A program made the translations under genes and the position numbers. Below, in pieces: positions 35,081 through 46,730 of a stretch of DNA of 64,000 bases. Below the pieces are notes generated by a model, which was not told the DNA's origin, searched no databases, and saw only the letters and a program-made list of their open reading frames with translations. The number at the start of each line of letters is the position of its first letter. Position 1 is the stretch's first letter. The stretch is from Campanula takesimana (taxonomy: Eukaryota > Streptophyta > Magnoliopsida > Asterales > Campanulaceae). Location: positions 1,426,001-1,490,000 of the forward strand of contig JAOWBW010000192.1 of assembly GCA_026119855.1 (NCBI GenBank). The letters run 5' to 3'.

Positions 35081-35088
35081 TTTATATA
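35081..35088 (-). promoter_or_regulatory. TATA box of the minus Tat LTR
   Basis: The minus strand reads tatataaa, about 310 bp into the LTR and about 50-100 bp downstream of the GC-rich cluster. Confidence 0.6.
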
Positions 35089-35397
35089 GTGAACTAATGG
35101 AGGGATCAGACGGCTGAGATTGGCTGAGGCGAGGTTGGTCGACTGGCCAAGGTCGAATGTGACCGCGTGGCCAAGGTCGAATGTGGCCGCGTGGCCATCA
35201 TTCCTGGCTGACGTGATTTTCAAGCTAGGGTTTTATTTGGTTTATGGAAACCCTATTTTGGCCATTTTTAAGATGTTATAGAATAATGAGATGTATTTTG
35301 GGAATCGAAGACAAGTCTTTGCAAGGTTTTTAATCTATAAAGTCCTTGTATATTTGGGAAAGCCCTAATAAACTCATTTTCAGGTCGGGTACTAACA

Positions 35398-36046
35398 GGT
35401 AGATACCAGTTGAGCTCTTACTTCCATAGTAGCCCATATATTATTGAATCTTTATAAATTGGATGTTAAAAATGCCTTTTAAAAAAAATGTGGAATGGAG
35501 ATTTTAGGGAAGCGATGCATGGATAGTCACAAGTTTTTATGTAAAAGGCAAGGAGGACAAAGTGTACAGGTTGAAGAAGTCATTTTATGAAATGTAGCAC
35601 ATGCCTCATGCTTGGTACATCAACATTGACTCTTATTTTACACAAAAGAGGTTTTAAAAAATGAAGAAATGAGAAAACTATTGTTATAGAGACTAAAGGT
35701 AACTATATTCTCATTGTTGCTCTTTATGTTTTTGACTTTTTTTTTACACCAGTAATAATGAGAAAATGATTCTTGACTTTAAGAATGATATGATGAAAAT
35801 ATATGAGTTGAATTACATGGGATTTCTAAATCATTTTCTTGATATAGATATTTATCAAATTGAATATGGTTAGTTTATTTGTCAAAAGAAATGTGCTGAA
35901 CATATTTTAACAAAGTTTGTGATTGATAATTTCAACTCTATGGGAACACCGTGTGAGTGACGGATGATTGTAACCCTAGGGCTGGCAACACCACTTAGTT
36001 TGAGTGAAAAGTTGTTGAAAGACGATGGAACAAAGAATTTTGATGG
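35398..36046 (+). pseudogene. Decayed Ty1/copia RT, left part
   Basis: Plus-strand fragments in shifting frames: YKLDVKNAF (RT block), then IVALYV followed by FDFFF where YVDD would be, then DFKNDMMKIYE, YMGFLNHFLDIDIYQ and ICQKKCAEHILTKF. These are the ordered RT motifs of copia elements, heavily damaged. The right end (gatgg, 36042-36046) is the target duplication of the plus Tat element, and the sequence resumes at 46731. The left part was displaced by the minus Tat element. This is the oldest layer in the stack. Confidence 0.75.
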
Positions 36047-37254
36047 TGTAGACACCCCGCCTTAGACCTCTCACTCCGATTGCATAAATAGTATTTTTTA
36101 TTTAACTTATTTTCGTTAATTTTTGTTACTTTGGTTAAGTTGCTAACTGATTTCGTTAGTTTTGGACTAAACTGCATAAAGAGTTAACGTTAGAGTCTTT
36201 TCTGTCATTCTGTCCCTTTTAGACGCGGGCGCCTCTGGCATTGCCTACGGGATGCGCGGGCCTCTCCCGGCCGAAGCAGGAAGTGCGCGCCTCCCAGTAT
36301 GGCAGTTACGGATTGTAGTCTTTTACCTCCTTTTTCTTGATCACAAAAACTCCTTTTTACCTCCAAGTTCATCCCCCCTAGGTTTGTAACTCTCAATCCC
36401 ATATTCTTAGTCTTTTCCCTAAAACCAAATATTCTATCTTTATTTTATTTGATTTTCCTCTTTATTATTTATTATTTATTTATTTATTTTCTTATTGGTT
36501 GAAAAGCCATATTTTCCTCCTTTCTTCACCTATAAATACCTCTCATTTATACCTTAGAAAATGACCCCAACTTTTATTATGTACCAAAAAATCTACACAA
36601 ATACTCCCAACTAGAGTTTTAGCAACAAAACTCTATACAAATTTTTACACAACAATTTCTCTACAGCAAACACCACTTTCTCTCCAAGTTTGAGGTCCTC
36701 TTTCTTAAGGTACAACTTTACCATTTTCTTCTCTTATTTTACATGTCTTAGTAATATATGCAATCCCCATCAAATGGGATATGACTAAATGACCACTTTA
36801 CTACATTAAAGTTGGTTAAGGTTATCTCCCTACATTTCAATCTTTACTTCAAATTATTATCCATCTCTTATGTAATTGTTTAGTATAATTGTTACATGTA
36901 ATCTTTGACACAAATCAATATATAAAGAATTTTCCCCTTTTCTTTACATTGTAATTGTTAGCACCAATTAGTATAATTAAAAGAAGGACTTTTTAGCATT
37001 AGAACACCTTCAGTAGCAAGACCCGCGTAAGTGGGGCGGAGTGGGTGTTTAAGTACTTCTCACTCCGTCATCTAACCCCCGAACCCTTCTCTTTCGGAAT
37101 CTTTGATTTCGTAACATAAATTAGGCTATATTTAGGTTTTTCTTATGTTCCCTTAATAACATAGGTGGCGACTCTAAACAATTAAAACCAAATAGACATC
37201 CTAAGATCCTTCCACCGCTTCAGCTAAGTAGGGGGATTTCCCGGGGTATCTACA
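36047..37254 (+). repeat. 5' LTR of the plus Tat element
   Basis: 1208 bp from TGTAGACACCCCG to GGTATCTACA. It contains GC-rich blocks (36223-36295: gcgggcgcctc, gcgcgggcctc, gtgcgcgcctcc) and a TATA box at 36531. Between 37220 and 37254 are conserved bases also found at the end of the 3' LTR. Confidence 0.88.
36531..36537 (+). promoter_or_regulatory. TATA box of the plus Tat LTR
   Basis: tataaat in the context cttcacctataaatacctc, conserved in the 3' LTR near 43931. It lies about 240-310 bp downstream of the GC-rich blocks. Confidence 0.65.
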
Positions 37255-37255
37255 A

Positions 37256-37273
37256 TGGCAACTCCGCTGGGGA
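37256..37273 (+). other. Tat-type primer-binding site (plus element)
   Basis: tggcaactccgctgggga, one base after the LTR end at 37254. It matches the site of the minus Tat element at 15 of 18 positions. Confidence 0.8.
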
Positions 37274-37780
37274 CTGCATAGAGGGTTAAACTTGCGTTTT
37301 TACTTTTGGTGTTCTTTTATTTTGATTTCTGGGCATTATGGTGAAAAGGGTTAGAAGCGCGTGCCTATGGCCTTCTGGTCTAAAGCGCGCGCGTCCGACC
37401 CCAACCACTAGAATCGTCCGCATCTCATCTCGTCCTTCAATTGCATGTTTTTGTGCTAACAGTTTCTGTTGGGGAAAGAAATTTTTTAGGGTCAAGGCAA
37501 TCCCTTGAACCCATGAGTTTGAAGGTAATGCCCAGAATCAGGCGCCTCGGCCTCTCACGCTCAGAGGCGCGCGCCTCCCACTCTCACTGCCCAATGCGCG
37601 CGCTTCTGGGAAATTTTCCAGAAACAGAACAGTGAACAAAATGGAGAGAATGACAGTGTGTGGGTACCGGGCCTGCACATAACCTCTTTTATGTTTTGTT
37701 TATTTTTATCGGTCACACGGGTGATTCGAAAGTTGTACATACGTACATATTTGTATTTTTTTTTTGAAAAAATAAAATAA

Positions 37781-37785
<5 letters not shown>

Positions 37786-37815
<30 letters not shown>
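37786..37815. repeat. (TA)n microsatellite
   Basis: About 15 TA units in the leader of the plus Tat element. Confidence 0.9.
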
Positions 37816-37818
<3 letters not shown>

Positions 37819-38519
37819 ATTTGGCTTGACCTCACACTACATGCACATATTCTTATGAATTGCTCGTAATCGAGTCGCACAAGTTCATAACCCCAAACCC
37901 GTCGAGGCCCGTCCTAGAGAGTTTCAAGCTCCACTCGACATTGACTCTCTCAAAGTGGTAAACCTCAACCCGTGGCATAGTTCATTACCACATGCCGGGG
38001 GTGACCTTTAAGCCTCTCTTTACCGAGCACAAGCCAACACATTCTTAGTCTAGGTTCTAACACTCCGTAACCAAGTCGGTTTTCGTGTGTCGAGATTTCC
38101 CTAAACTAATGTCATCAAATCATACGTGCCGTTTCCAAAAGAAACAAGTGGTTATTATGGACGAAATAAAACTCCGTCCCCAAGTGGTTATTATGGATGA
38201 AATAAAACTCCGTCCTCGCATGTATGCTTTATGACATTAATTTAGTTTAATCCCGTCACATGTTGGTATCACAAGCGTGGTGGAATCCGATGAGTATATG
38301 GGACCGCGAGAAGGTCTATATACTAGTGTGACGATTCCATTATTTTTCTAGAAACCCTAAAAAGGACTACGTCCTTCTGACTTTTGTAAATAAAATTTAA
38401 AAAAAAATCATTTTTCTTATGTGGTTGAGTCATTTTCTTGTTTGTGGGTTAAATTATTTTACTCGATAGGTGTTAATGTGGGCCATCCAAAGATCAATCG
38501 TCTTCTTCGAATAGGTCCA

Positions 38520-39077
38520 ATGGCTTCCGACGGCATCAACAACAAGGTTGAGAACATTTCCGTGTCTAACGAAAGGCTTTTCAACATAATAAGAGCCATG
38601 GGGGAATAAATGGATAGACTTGTCGAGGATGCTCGATGCAAAGACGATTTGTGGCAAGCCCATTTTGATCTCGAGAGGAGAATTAACGAGGAAGAGGTTT
38701 CTGAACTCAAGGCCCGTCTACAAGAGTTCACCGACAACAAGGCAAAGGTCAACGGTAAAACATGCTCAAGTGTCCCACCCCTCAAAAGTCAAAAAGGTGC
38801 CGCCAAAAACCGAATTTTCACTCCTTTCCTAGGAGTAACCCAAACCGAAGCATTCGAAATCTTGATGGCAAGTGGAAAAGTCAAACCTTTTGTAGGGTAC
38901 AAGCCGAAGATGATACCGAAGAATCATGAATTTGGTGAACGGTGCAACTACCACAAGCATAGCGGCCACACTACCGAAGGATGCTTCTCTCTCCGAAACA
39001 TCATCCAAGATTTGATTGACAATGGTGAATTTACCATGGGTGAAGAGCAACTCATCAAGGAAGAGGCTTATATTTGA
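38520..39077 (+). pseudogene. Truncated Tat gag
   Basis: It starts MASDGINNKVENIS, with an in-frame TAA at 38607-38609, then continues MDRLVEDARCKDDLW and a coiled-coil-like EEEVSELKARLQEF. It passes directly to IFTPFLGVTQTEAFEIL and the Cys/His box CNYHKHSGHTTEGC. The usual gag core domain between the coiled coil and the box is absent, so this protein could not form a normal particle. The frame ends at 39077 without passing into protease. Confidence 0.75.
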
Positions 39078-41486
39078 AATGGGACTTCAACAAGAGATCA
39101 TGCCACAAGGAGAACTACAACGACAAGGATGACGACAGTAATCTCCATTTCTCTTTCTCTACCTAGAAATAGGATTAAAAAACAAAGAGTCAAAAGTCCT
39201 CTTATGTGTGCGTTAAATTTTCTTCCTTCTCATTAATGTCAAAGTTTGAGTCGGTATTATCAAATAAAAGTCGTTCTTGTACCCATACACTATTCCAAGT
39301 TGTTCAATTTAATTCTTGGCAAAATGATGAAAAAAAGTCTAAGCATGTTTTGGAACGAAGACCATCACTTGAACGCCTATGGGCTAAACATCGCAACGAA
39401 GGCAACAACATCAACGACGAAGCCAAGAAGCAAAACAAGGTAGAGCAACATCAATCAAAGTTTTCAAGGGGGAACAAACAAAAAAGAGCTCGCTAGGTTG
39501 ACTCTTCAAAACAACCTAGGCAAAAATTAGAGCACAAAAAAAAAAAAAAAAAAAAAAAAATCCTCCTCATTCAAAGAAGTTCACAACAACATCATTCCAT
39601 CCACCAACGAAGGACGAAGCAACATCGACAACCATCACGGCGAATGGAGCATCAAGAAGAACTATGGTGACCTGAGCCTCTACACTGGAGGAACGTAGGC
39701 AACCTTTGGGTCCGGTCTCATGCAAGAAAGAAGATATGTTTAGCCCTAGTGCGTTATGGTGATCGGCCTTCATCTCGAACTTGTCAATACATCTTTGAAC
39801 GAGCCATTTTCCAATGAATTAATCACCTTAAGATTGAAAAATTTTCCTAGATTTGAAATCATTTCACGTTCCTTGTCGAGTCTAGGGGCTTTTTCTCTTT
39901 TAGCTACGCTCCCAGTTTCTTGCAATCAAATTGGGGCTTTCCTTATCCTCTCTCTTAATGACTTACTTGCCTTCGTGAGTCATTCAAAAAATATATACTC
40001 CCTCCGTCCCAGAGTAAGAGTCCAATTTTCCTTTTTGGTCCTTCCCAGAGTAAGAGTCCCATTCCTAAAATGGCAAAGAATCTTTACTATTCACCCCACT
40101 CATTCTCTCTCCTATTTTACTTTTATACTCACAACACCAATCAATTCACTATTCTCTCCCACTCATTCTTTCTCATACTTTACTTTACACTCACAACATT
40201 TACATCACATCCAATATTTATTAATAAGCGTGCAAATTAGTGGTGGGACTCTTACTCCGGGACGGAGGGAGTATAATATATGAAGTCAATACTAGGGGCT
40301 ACTTCCCTAGTTGAGTGAATGTCACTCATCATTAGTGACAAAAGGTCTCCACCGCAAAATCACATGTATCTCATCCTCAGCTAGAGTCAATGCACACTTC
40401 CTCATTAATCGAGTCAAAATGAATACGCAAAAGAGATGCCCGCTAGATTGAAAACCCGAAAGGGCGGTCTAGGCAAAAAACAGGGTGCGTCATAAAAAAA
40501 ATGAGAGAGTGAGAGAGAGAAGGGAAAGAGAAATGGAGATCCCCGGCCTCTAAAGAAGACAACTACACAAGTTCTATATTGAATCTCCTCAGCAAGTCAA
40601 TTCCCCACCAAGTCAACTTTCGAATTGCAAAAGGCTCGACAAGATATGGCACAATCAAAGGTTGTTTGGGGTTATTCAAGTAAGAGTTTTCTCCAACAAT
40701 GTGCATTATTAGGTTTATGAGAAAGAAGGCCCGTGGTAACAAAGATCCATCCGAGAACGAGCCCATCATTGAGGGGTACGAGGTTGCACAAATGTTCCCC
40801 AGTGAGTCAATTGGTTTGGGCAGCAAGTAGCAACAACATGTAATTCAGTTTTCGAGCTTCTTCAAGCATGTGCCTCTAAAGTATGTCAAAAGGCTCCCCG
40901 AGAATGGAGTAGTTCTTGCCATGTCCTTTTATGTTTGTCCCCCCACACGAGGATCAGTCTTTTGCTTTGATCGATAAATAATGATGCCTTAGGGGCTATG
41001 TGACTCAAGAACGAGAGCTTCTTTTGCTTCATTTGACAGTTAATGATCCCTAGGGGCTACGCTCAAGAAAAGATGTGCGAGACTATCCACAAAGTCTCTC
41101 AAAAGGAATGTTGAAAAATCCTCCTTGTCATGTGTGCTTGTGCCTGTTCCCCCAATTAAGGATAGGCATTTCTTGCTCTCCTTACAATTGGTGATGGCAC
41201 TCTAGGGGCTCGACTCAATTTTGAAAGGCTCCCTCAGGAAAAATGAAATTCACTTTACCTCCCCCAACGAGGGTCCTAGCAAAGTCATGTGCAACATTTG
41301 AAGCTTCCTCTATCAATTTGGCACCAAAAGTCTTTTTATGGGGCTTCGACAATCTTTTGGGCAATGATACTCGATGCAATGCGATGTGGGGAGTGGTCCA
41401 AGCTTAAAGGGTCTCTCAGTACTTCATGTCAAAGGTCTTCTAGTTTGAAAGGAGGGCTCCGATGTTATGAATGAATTTGACGATTC
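39078..41486 (+). other. Non-coding interior of the plus Tat element
   Basis: 2.4 kb with no supportable coding sequence. It contains poly(A) near 39535-39560, a conserved hairpin (39662-39698: CTATG/CGTAG outer stem with a T-G wobble, CCTC/GAGG inner stem) and a Stowaway MITE (39998-40271). Confidence 0.6.
39998..40271. mobile_element. Stowaway-like MITE
   Basis: 274 bp with terminal inverted repeats ctccctccgtcccagagtaa and its complement at the right end, flanked by TA on both sides. Non-coding. Such MITEs are moved by Tc1/mariner transposases. Confidence 0.9.
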
Positions 41487-42162
41487 TTGCTATCTTGTGA
41501 CTTACGAAGAGATTATGTAGGAATTCTTAGAGAAAATGAAAAGGATTCAAGGAAATTCCAATATGTTAACTCGATAAACAGATTTATGGCCGATCCCAAT
41601 GTTTCTGCAATTCAGCACCCCCTTCTCCAAGATCAAAAGCAAAAAGTGTGGATCAGACAAAGTTGCTCCCAAGACCTAGTTGCATCCGAAGATCCGTTAT
41701 TAGTTCAACACAAGAAGACTCAAGCAAACATACCCATTTGGGACCTTATCACACCAAGACCTTATTATCCGAAACCTCGATGACGACACAATCTCTCCCG
41801 AATACCTTGCTACACTTTCGACTTGGACCTTCCGCCATTTGGGTATCAACCACAATAAGGCCATTCATCTCCAAGAAAGAGTAAGAGGGAGATCAATACC
41901 AAGAGTTCTACCGAATGGTGCGTCCGCTCTCGATATAATGCAAGCCGATTCCAAGACATTTTTTGGGGGTTTACATCGAAAGGTCTTCACATTCCACCAT
42001 CTTGAAGCTCGCAAACAACAAGTACATGACATTTGGGGCTATGCAAGTCACTCAAAGTTTGGCATCAAAGGCGTTCTAGGGGCTTTACGATCAGCAACCC
42101 CTTGGTATCTCGGCATCGAAAGTCTTTTGAAGCCCCATAATCTAAAAATCTCTTGGGGCTAG
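41487..42162 (+). pseudogene. Decayed Tat protease region
   Basis: One frame reads DPLLVQHKKTQANIPIWDLI, the conserved lead-in to Tat protease. A shifted frame reads HNKAIHLQERVRGRSIPRVL then PNGASALDIM, aligning with the Tat active-site region but with the catalytic Asp position replaced (PNGA where D-N-G-S is expected). No RT follows. Confidence 0.6.
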
Positions 42163-42328
42163 ACATCAATCTTCATTGGGCACAACAGCGATAACAAAAT
42201 TCAAGCGAGGCAATCCGGACTTCGAACGAACAAGATTTGATCTTGGGTTGGCTTTATAAACACACATTGGTTAAAATGGTTCACCCACGAACTAAAAAAA
42301 AAAAAAAAAAAATCTTTTCCTTCTAACC

Positions 42329-42359
<31 letters not shown>

Positions 42360-42834
42360 CAAAAATTTTTATTCTTTGTCTCCTTGTGTAAAAAGTATGT
42401 GCTTCGTTTTGCTTTGCTCCTAGCTTCTTCCTCAGCGTTCTCCATCATCCTTGAACTACGCTGGTCTGATTCTCTTCAAGGGATACGTAGGCAGCCTTTT
42501 GGCACGACCAACCCATCATTCAGAATGCCATCTCGCCAACATTCTCCATCAAAGCATCTTCCGCAACATCAGAAATCCATCAAGCACCCATAGTAAGTGA
42601 AGGTATGAACATCATCCATCAAATCTCCTTTTAAATCACATCACACATAAAAGCAATTTCTCCATCCTTGCAAAATCTCTCTCTCATGCAAATCTCTGCT
42701 TTTCAAATCACATCACACCACAAGCACAATTTCTCTTCACACACAAACATATATATCTGCAAAGCACACACATAACACGTAAAGGAGTGAGTCTCTTGGC
42801 ATCCGATACCACCGCAACAAAGATAATCGCAATT
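42163..42834 (+). other. 3' non-coding region of the plus Tat element
   Basis: No coding sequence seen. It holds poly(A) runs (about 42294-42358) and a third conserved hairpin at 42456-42490 (outer CTACG/CGTAG, inner TCTCT/AGGGA). Confidence 0.55.
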
Positions 42835-43174
42835 ACATACAGGGGGTTCATCTCCAGGTGAGACATCAAAGGACTATGCCCGAAGAGTTAGCTTCCAGGC
42901 GAGGCATAAAAGACTACACTACATACAGGGGGTTCGTCTCCAGGTGAGACACCAAAGGACTACGCCCGAAGAGTCAGCTTCCAGGCGAGGCATAAAAGAC
43001 TACACTACATACAGGGGGTTCATCTCCAAGTGAGACATCAAGGGACTGCGACCAAAGAGTTAGCCCCAAGTGACGCATAATAGACTACACTACATACAGC
43101 GGGTTCGTCTCCAGGTGAGACATCAAAGGACTACGCCCGAAGAGTCAGCTTCCAGGTGAGGCATAAAAGACTGT
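42835..43174. repeat. 86-bp tandem array, four units
   Basis: Units begin acatacagggggttc at 42835, 42921, 43007 and 43092 (period 86, 86, 85). Each contains ctccaggtgagacat and a half-similar cttccaggcgaggcat. It lies near the 3' end of the interior, where Tat elements are known to carry tandem repeats. Confidence 0.92.
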
Positions 43175-43450
43175 AAAAGTTCGTTAATCGGACTCTAAAC
43201 TTTGGTACGGTGAGCCGTCTCATATCACCGATATTTTTATCAAGAACTTCATCCATGGTGAATCGCGTAGATCACCGTCCCCTCCATAAACGATCATCCA
43301 AGTCGCCCACACAGGGGGCGCACCTATATTCCTTGTTATTTTAATCTCCCGCTTTTGATTGAGTCTTTATTTTCTCTTGTCAATGTCCTCGACGGATGTC
43401 TTTCTTTCACCGACGCGTTTTGCTTTGCAATCCATGTCTCTGAGGGGCTC

Positions 43451-46400
43451 CTTAGACACCCCGCCTTGGACCTCTCACCCCGATTGCATACATAGTATTT
43501 TTTATTTAACTTGTTTTCGTTAATTTCTGTTACTTTGGTTAAGTTCCTAACCGATTCCGTTAGTTTTTTACTAAACTGCATAACTGAGTTAACTTTAGAG
43601 TCTTTTTTGTCATTCTGTCCATTTTAGACGCGGGCACCTCTGGCATTGCCTACGGGATACGCGCGCCTCTCGCGGCCGAAGTAGGAAGCGCGCGCCTCCC
43701 AGTATGGCAGTTACGGATTGTAGTCTTTTACCTCCTTTTTCTTGATCACAAAAACTCATTTTACCTCCAAGTTCATCCCCCCTAGGTTTGTAACTCCCAA
43801 TCCCATATTCTTAGTCTTTTCCCTAAAACCAAATATTCTATCTTTATTTTATTTGATTTTCCTCTTTATTATTTATTATTTATTTATTTTCTTATTGGTT
43901 GAAAAGCCATCTTTTCCTCCTTTCTTCACCTATAAATACCTCTCATTTCTACCATAGAAAAGGACCCCAACTTTTATTATCTACCAAAAACTCTACACAA
44001 ATATTGTCGCGACCCCGAACCCCGCGGGCCCGAGACCGCGATCTGGACGTCGACTCTAAAACCAAAACTAAGAAATATCAGAGTTAAAAATTTCATTTGA
44101 TACCCAAAAGGTGATGATCCAAAGTTTTACAAAACCAAGTTTGATAAAAACCAATTACAACTATCATAAACTTCCACAAGTTTATGCCCAACAAAATAAA
44201 AATATACAATTCTTAATGACGTCAATGTTTGGTACAACTATCCCAAAATGGTTACACATTTACATAATGTAAACCAACCTATATCAACTTTCCCAAAAGA
44301 ATGGATCCACACTCGACGTCCTCTTTCTCGTGATCAGCGAGACTAATCCTTAGCACCTGGGGGGTTAAGGAAAACAAAGATAAAAGAAAAGGGGGTGAGA
44401 TAAATCTCAATAAGTTACTAATGCAACTACATGACATGCTATGATGCAATATACAATAAGCAATAATAAATATCACATAGCACATAGCATTTATCATTTT
44501 AACAGATAGCAGCGGAAATAAACACATAACAAAGGATATAGCCAAGGTTTTCCAAACCGGAAAATCCAAATAAAGGATCGCTGCGCAGCTTCAATAATCA
44601 ACAAATTATCATCTTCATAATAGCATGAAAGCCGAAGAGAAAACCCCGGTACCGGAACCAATAACCAATGAAGTGTCACGAGGGACGGGAGACATGCCAC
44701 AAAGTCATGCTCCAAGAAGCTAAAATGCACACAAAGGAGCTAGCTCTTCTCACATCCAAGGCCAATCTGGAGGAGGGTAATAATGGGGCAAAACAATGGT
44801 CAACATCACAATGGACTTGGCCGTGCCATCATAATGTTTCGCATCGCCCAAACACACACAAAATACCAGCTGGACTTTCACGTAAAGGCTAAGTAATAAA
44901 ATACTAGCACGATAAACAACAAAGGATTCCAAAGTAGGGAATCTTTCCAATTAAATTACCACAAGGGTAAACCAATCCAAACCGCACATCAAAGATGCCC
45001 AACATTACCAAAACGGTACTTAAATAAATTTCACATCATATTTATTCACGAAAGAATCAAATCCACACAATAAAGTGTTCCACGGTGTTATCTTAAGTTA
45101 ATTAGAAGGATTAAACCTAAACTAGTTAAGCCATTTAGTTTAAACAAGCAAAAAGGTCAAATTCTTGGAACAGGGGGCGGGCGGGCGCCTGGGCATAGGC
45201 ACGCGGGCGCTTGAATCAACAGGAGGTCAGGCGCTAGAAAACGGGGGAGTAGGCGGGCGCCTGAGCAAGGGCAGGCGGGCGCCTGGTTTACGGGCTGGGA
45301 GGAATACAGAGCTGGGTTTCACAATTTCGAACCAAATTCTCCCAAAACACCAAATAGTCCAAATCAACTCTTTCTACAAGTTCTAAAACGTACCAAAACC
45401 ACTTATAACTAGAATGGGAATCCAAATACACCATTTATCAATTCAAAACCAAGAATCAAACCCAACATTCATCAATTCACCATTTTTAACCAAAAACTCA
45501 AATAAATTCCAAACAAATTCAAAACCCAACCAAACGTCAAATATAACACATCAAGTTTTATATAAACATGATATGAACATTTTAGCATAAAAATGGGGGA
45601 AAAGTAACTTACTTGATAAATCTCAAAGTTGACGGAATTCAATTCTTTTTTATTCTACGCGATCCTAACGACGATCTAAACAAGGTTCATGTTTTAAGAA
45701 ATGAGAAATAACTAGAAGAAGATGAAGGAAATGAAGAGAGAAGGGAGAAGATGAAACTTACATAAACAAGGGGGGAAGAGAGAGAGTTTCCAGGGAGAAT
45801 GGTGAGAGTGAGGGAGAAGGTGAGGGAGGTGAGGGGAGTAGGGGGAAATAATTCAAAATGTTACAACTAGACCCCCTCCCCATCTAGTAACACAATTACT
45901 CCCCACTAACAAATAAGACTCAACAATTCTACACTAGCACAAATGACCCAAATAAAATGCTAGGCATAATTATTATGAAACATAAAATGCACACATAATA
46001 TTTAAATAAATAATAATTTAAATAAATAAACAAGCAAATAATTAAATAATAATCAATTAATTACTAATAAAATAGAGCCTAGATTTCGGGTCGTGACAAA
46101 TATTCCCAACAAGAGTTTTAGCAACAAAACTCTATACAAATTTCTACACAACACTTTCTCACCAAGTTTGAGGTCCTCTTTCTTAAGGTACAACTTTACC
46201 TTTTTCTTCTCTTATTTTACATGTCTTAGTAATATATGCAATCCCCATCAAATGGGACATGACTAAATGACCACTTTACTACATTAAAGTTGGTTAAGGT
46301 TATCTCCCTACATTTTAATCTTTACTTCAAATTATTATTCATCTCTTATGTAATTGTTTAGTATAATTGTTACATGTAATCTTTGACACAAATCAATATA

Positions 46401-46725
46401 CAAAGAATTTTCCCCTTTTCTTTACATTGTAATTGTTAGCACATATTAGTATAATTAAAAGAATGACTTTTTAGCATTAGAACACCTTCTGTAGCAAGAC
46501 CCGCGTAAGTGGGGCGGAGTGGGTCTTTAAGTACTTTCCACTCCGTCACCTAACCCCCGAACCCTCTCTTCCCGAATCTTTGGTTTCGTAACATAAATTA
46601 GGCTATCTTTAGGTTTTTCTTAAGTTCCCTTAATAACATAGGTGGCAACTCTAAACAGTTAAAATCAATTAGACATCCTAAGATCCTTCCACCGCTCTAT
46701 CCAAGTAGGTCCCGGGGTATATACA
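43451..46725 (+). repeat. 3' LTR of the plus Tat element, split by a solo LTR
   Basis: LTR parts 43451-44004 and 46104-46725, about 1176 bp after removing the solo LTR and one aatat. The first two bases read CT instead of TG. GC blocks at 43628-43700 read gcgcgcctc more regularly than in the 5' LTR. It ends ATATACA before gatgg. Confidence 0.85.
44005..46098 (-). repeat. Solo LTR related to element B
   Basis: 2094 bp starting tgtcgcgacc and ending gtcgtgaca on the plus strand, with duplication aatat (44000-44004 and 46099-46103). No primer site or internal sequence remains, so it is the product of LTR-LTR recombination. It shares with B the leader exon (minus strand near 45630-45690), the ttaagg G-run module (6 G, near 44360) and the LTR ends. 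Its GC cluster (45172-45290) uses gcgggcgcctg units. Confidence 0.9.
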
Positions 46726-46730
46726 GATGG

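Larger units (their letters stand above)
1..35397 (-). mobile_element. Tat-lineage Ty3/gypsy retrotransposon, host of nested insertions
   Basis: Read on the minus strand the order is LTR, Tat-type primer site, long leader, gag, protease, G-patch-like segment, reverse transcriptase, RNase H and a second (archaeal-type) RNase H. This is the order known for the Tat/Ogre/Retand group. Its integrase and 3' LTR lie left of position 1. Element A interrupts it at 584-8810 inside the second RNase H, and element B at 10550-28913 between the G-patch segment and RT. Removing each insertion plus one 5-bp duplication restores a continuous reading frame across both junctions, so the two halves belong together. 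Many stops and frameshifts make it inactive. The 35397 boundary is where LTR sequence ends (aca) and copia-like sequence begins; the matching target duplication (predicted ggtag) would be outside the window. Confidence 0.85.
34123..35397 (-). repeat. 5' LTR of the minus Tat element
   Basis: 1275 bp in minus orientation from TGTTAGTACCCG at 35397 to TATTCACA at 34123. It has a GC-rich GGCC cluster (35136-35196), a TATA box (35081-35088), a 41-bp tandem repeat (34680-34880) and a conserved hairpin (34391-34429). The partner LTR is outside the window, so the outer end rests on TG...CA and on the switch to copia sequence. Confidence 0.75.
36047..46725 (+). mobile_element. Non-autonomous Tat-lineage element, plus strand
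   Basis: LTRs at 36047-37254 and 43451-46725 (the latter split by a solo LTR), target duplication gatgg (36042-36046 and 46726-46730), Tat primer site at 37256. The 6.2-kb interior has a gag remnant without its core, a decayed protease region, a MITE, two conserved hairpins and an 86-bp tandem array near the 3' end. I found no RT, RNase H or integrase motif. It would depend on a complete Tat element. The decay suggests age. Confidence 0.85.

Noticed and set aside
42835..43174. Regular repeats considered as a CRISPR array
   Set aside because: Units abut without unique spacers and sit in a plant retrotransposon.
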